From contig DRAO01000196.1 in assembly GCA_011041825.1 (NCBI GenBank), positions 1-5,494 on the forward strand: a DNA stretch of 5,494 nucleotides, read 5' to 3'. This stretch comes from Chloroflexota bacterium. GTDB lineage: Bacteria > Chloroflexota > Anaerolineae > SpSt-600. The notes under the pieces are model-generated. The model was not told the DNA's origin and did not search any database. It saw only the letters and a list, made by a program, of their open reading frames with translations. The stretch's first letter is position 1. Each line of letters opens with the position of its first letter. The translations under genes were made by a program, and so were the position numbers. Shown in pieces: positions 5,391-5,494 of the stretch.

Positions 5391-5494
5391 CTACTGGACG
5401 ATTAAACCGACTTCGGAGACCATACTCTCGTAATTCCAACCGGAAGCGTAAATCCGTATGGATATGATGTGGGCAGGGCGGGTATCTTTCAAGA
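5391..5494 (-). CDS. Probable C-terminal end of an unidentified gene, cut by window edge
   Basis: A minus-strand frame is open from the right edge (first full codon at 5492) to a TAG at 5393-5391, giving 33 residues that include RPAHIISIRIYASGWNYES and end in GLIVQ. The composition looks like real protein, with alternating hydrophobic residues, but I do not recognise the family and the stretch is short. Its stop lies 3 bp from the MITE-like element's flanking repeat. If real, it is the gene upstream of pgk on the same strand. Alternatives are chance, or a divergent plus-strand start at ATG 5458 (MDMMWAGRVSF), which has only a poorly spaced GGAAG upstream. Confidence 0.35.
   Translation of the reverse strand, partial: LKDTRPAHIISIRIYASGWNYESMVSEVGLIVQ

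Overview
The window reads as chromosomal DNA from a free-living bacterium. GC content is moderate to high, intergenic spaces are short, Shine-Dalgarno sites are strong and two genes start with TTG. The mix of an iron-sulfur polyferredoxin, a Tat-type radical SAM enzyme, a DppB-like permease and phosphoglycerate kinase, plus a short palindromic element bearing ACGCAGATT repeats, would fit an anaerobic or thermophilic lineage such as Chloroflexota. That placement is inference; no marker here proves it.

Left end (1-497). A minus-strand gene start encoding a helix-turn-helix-like N-terminus runs off the left edge. Upstream of it, in minus-strand transcription order, lie a sigma70-type promoter, a clear 5' half of tRNA-Arg(CCU) without a T arm, a 14-nt arm able to pair with the terminator, a 14-bp intrinsic terminator, and the HTH gene. 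The remainder holds a short simple repeat, a good plus-strand promoter and a leader hairpin serving the next gene.

Middle (498-3032). Two tail-to-tail genes are separated by 12 bp. The plus-strand gene encodes a 461-residue membrane polyferredoxin that joins a NapH-like half to a NapG/MauM-like half, with an internal twin-arginine-like segment at the junction. The minus-strand gene encodes an AmmeMemoRadiSam-type radical SAM enzyme with an N-terminal twin-arginine signal and a possible lipobox. Together they suggest redox chemistry on the outer face of the cytoplasmic membrane, with the polyferredoxin as a candidate electron supplier. This is the most intriguing hypothesis in the window.

Right end (3037-5494). 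The minus-strand order is pgk, then a lone DppB/OppB-type permease, then the radical SAM gene. The gaps are 60 bp (holding a hairpin) and 4 bp, so the three genes may be co-transcribed. Upstream of pgk sits a 150-bp MITE-like element with 14-bp terminal inverted repeats (13/14 matching) and an exact 7-bp direct flank, TATAGAA. It separates pgk from what looks like the C-terminal end of another minus-strand gene leaving the right edge.
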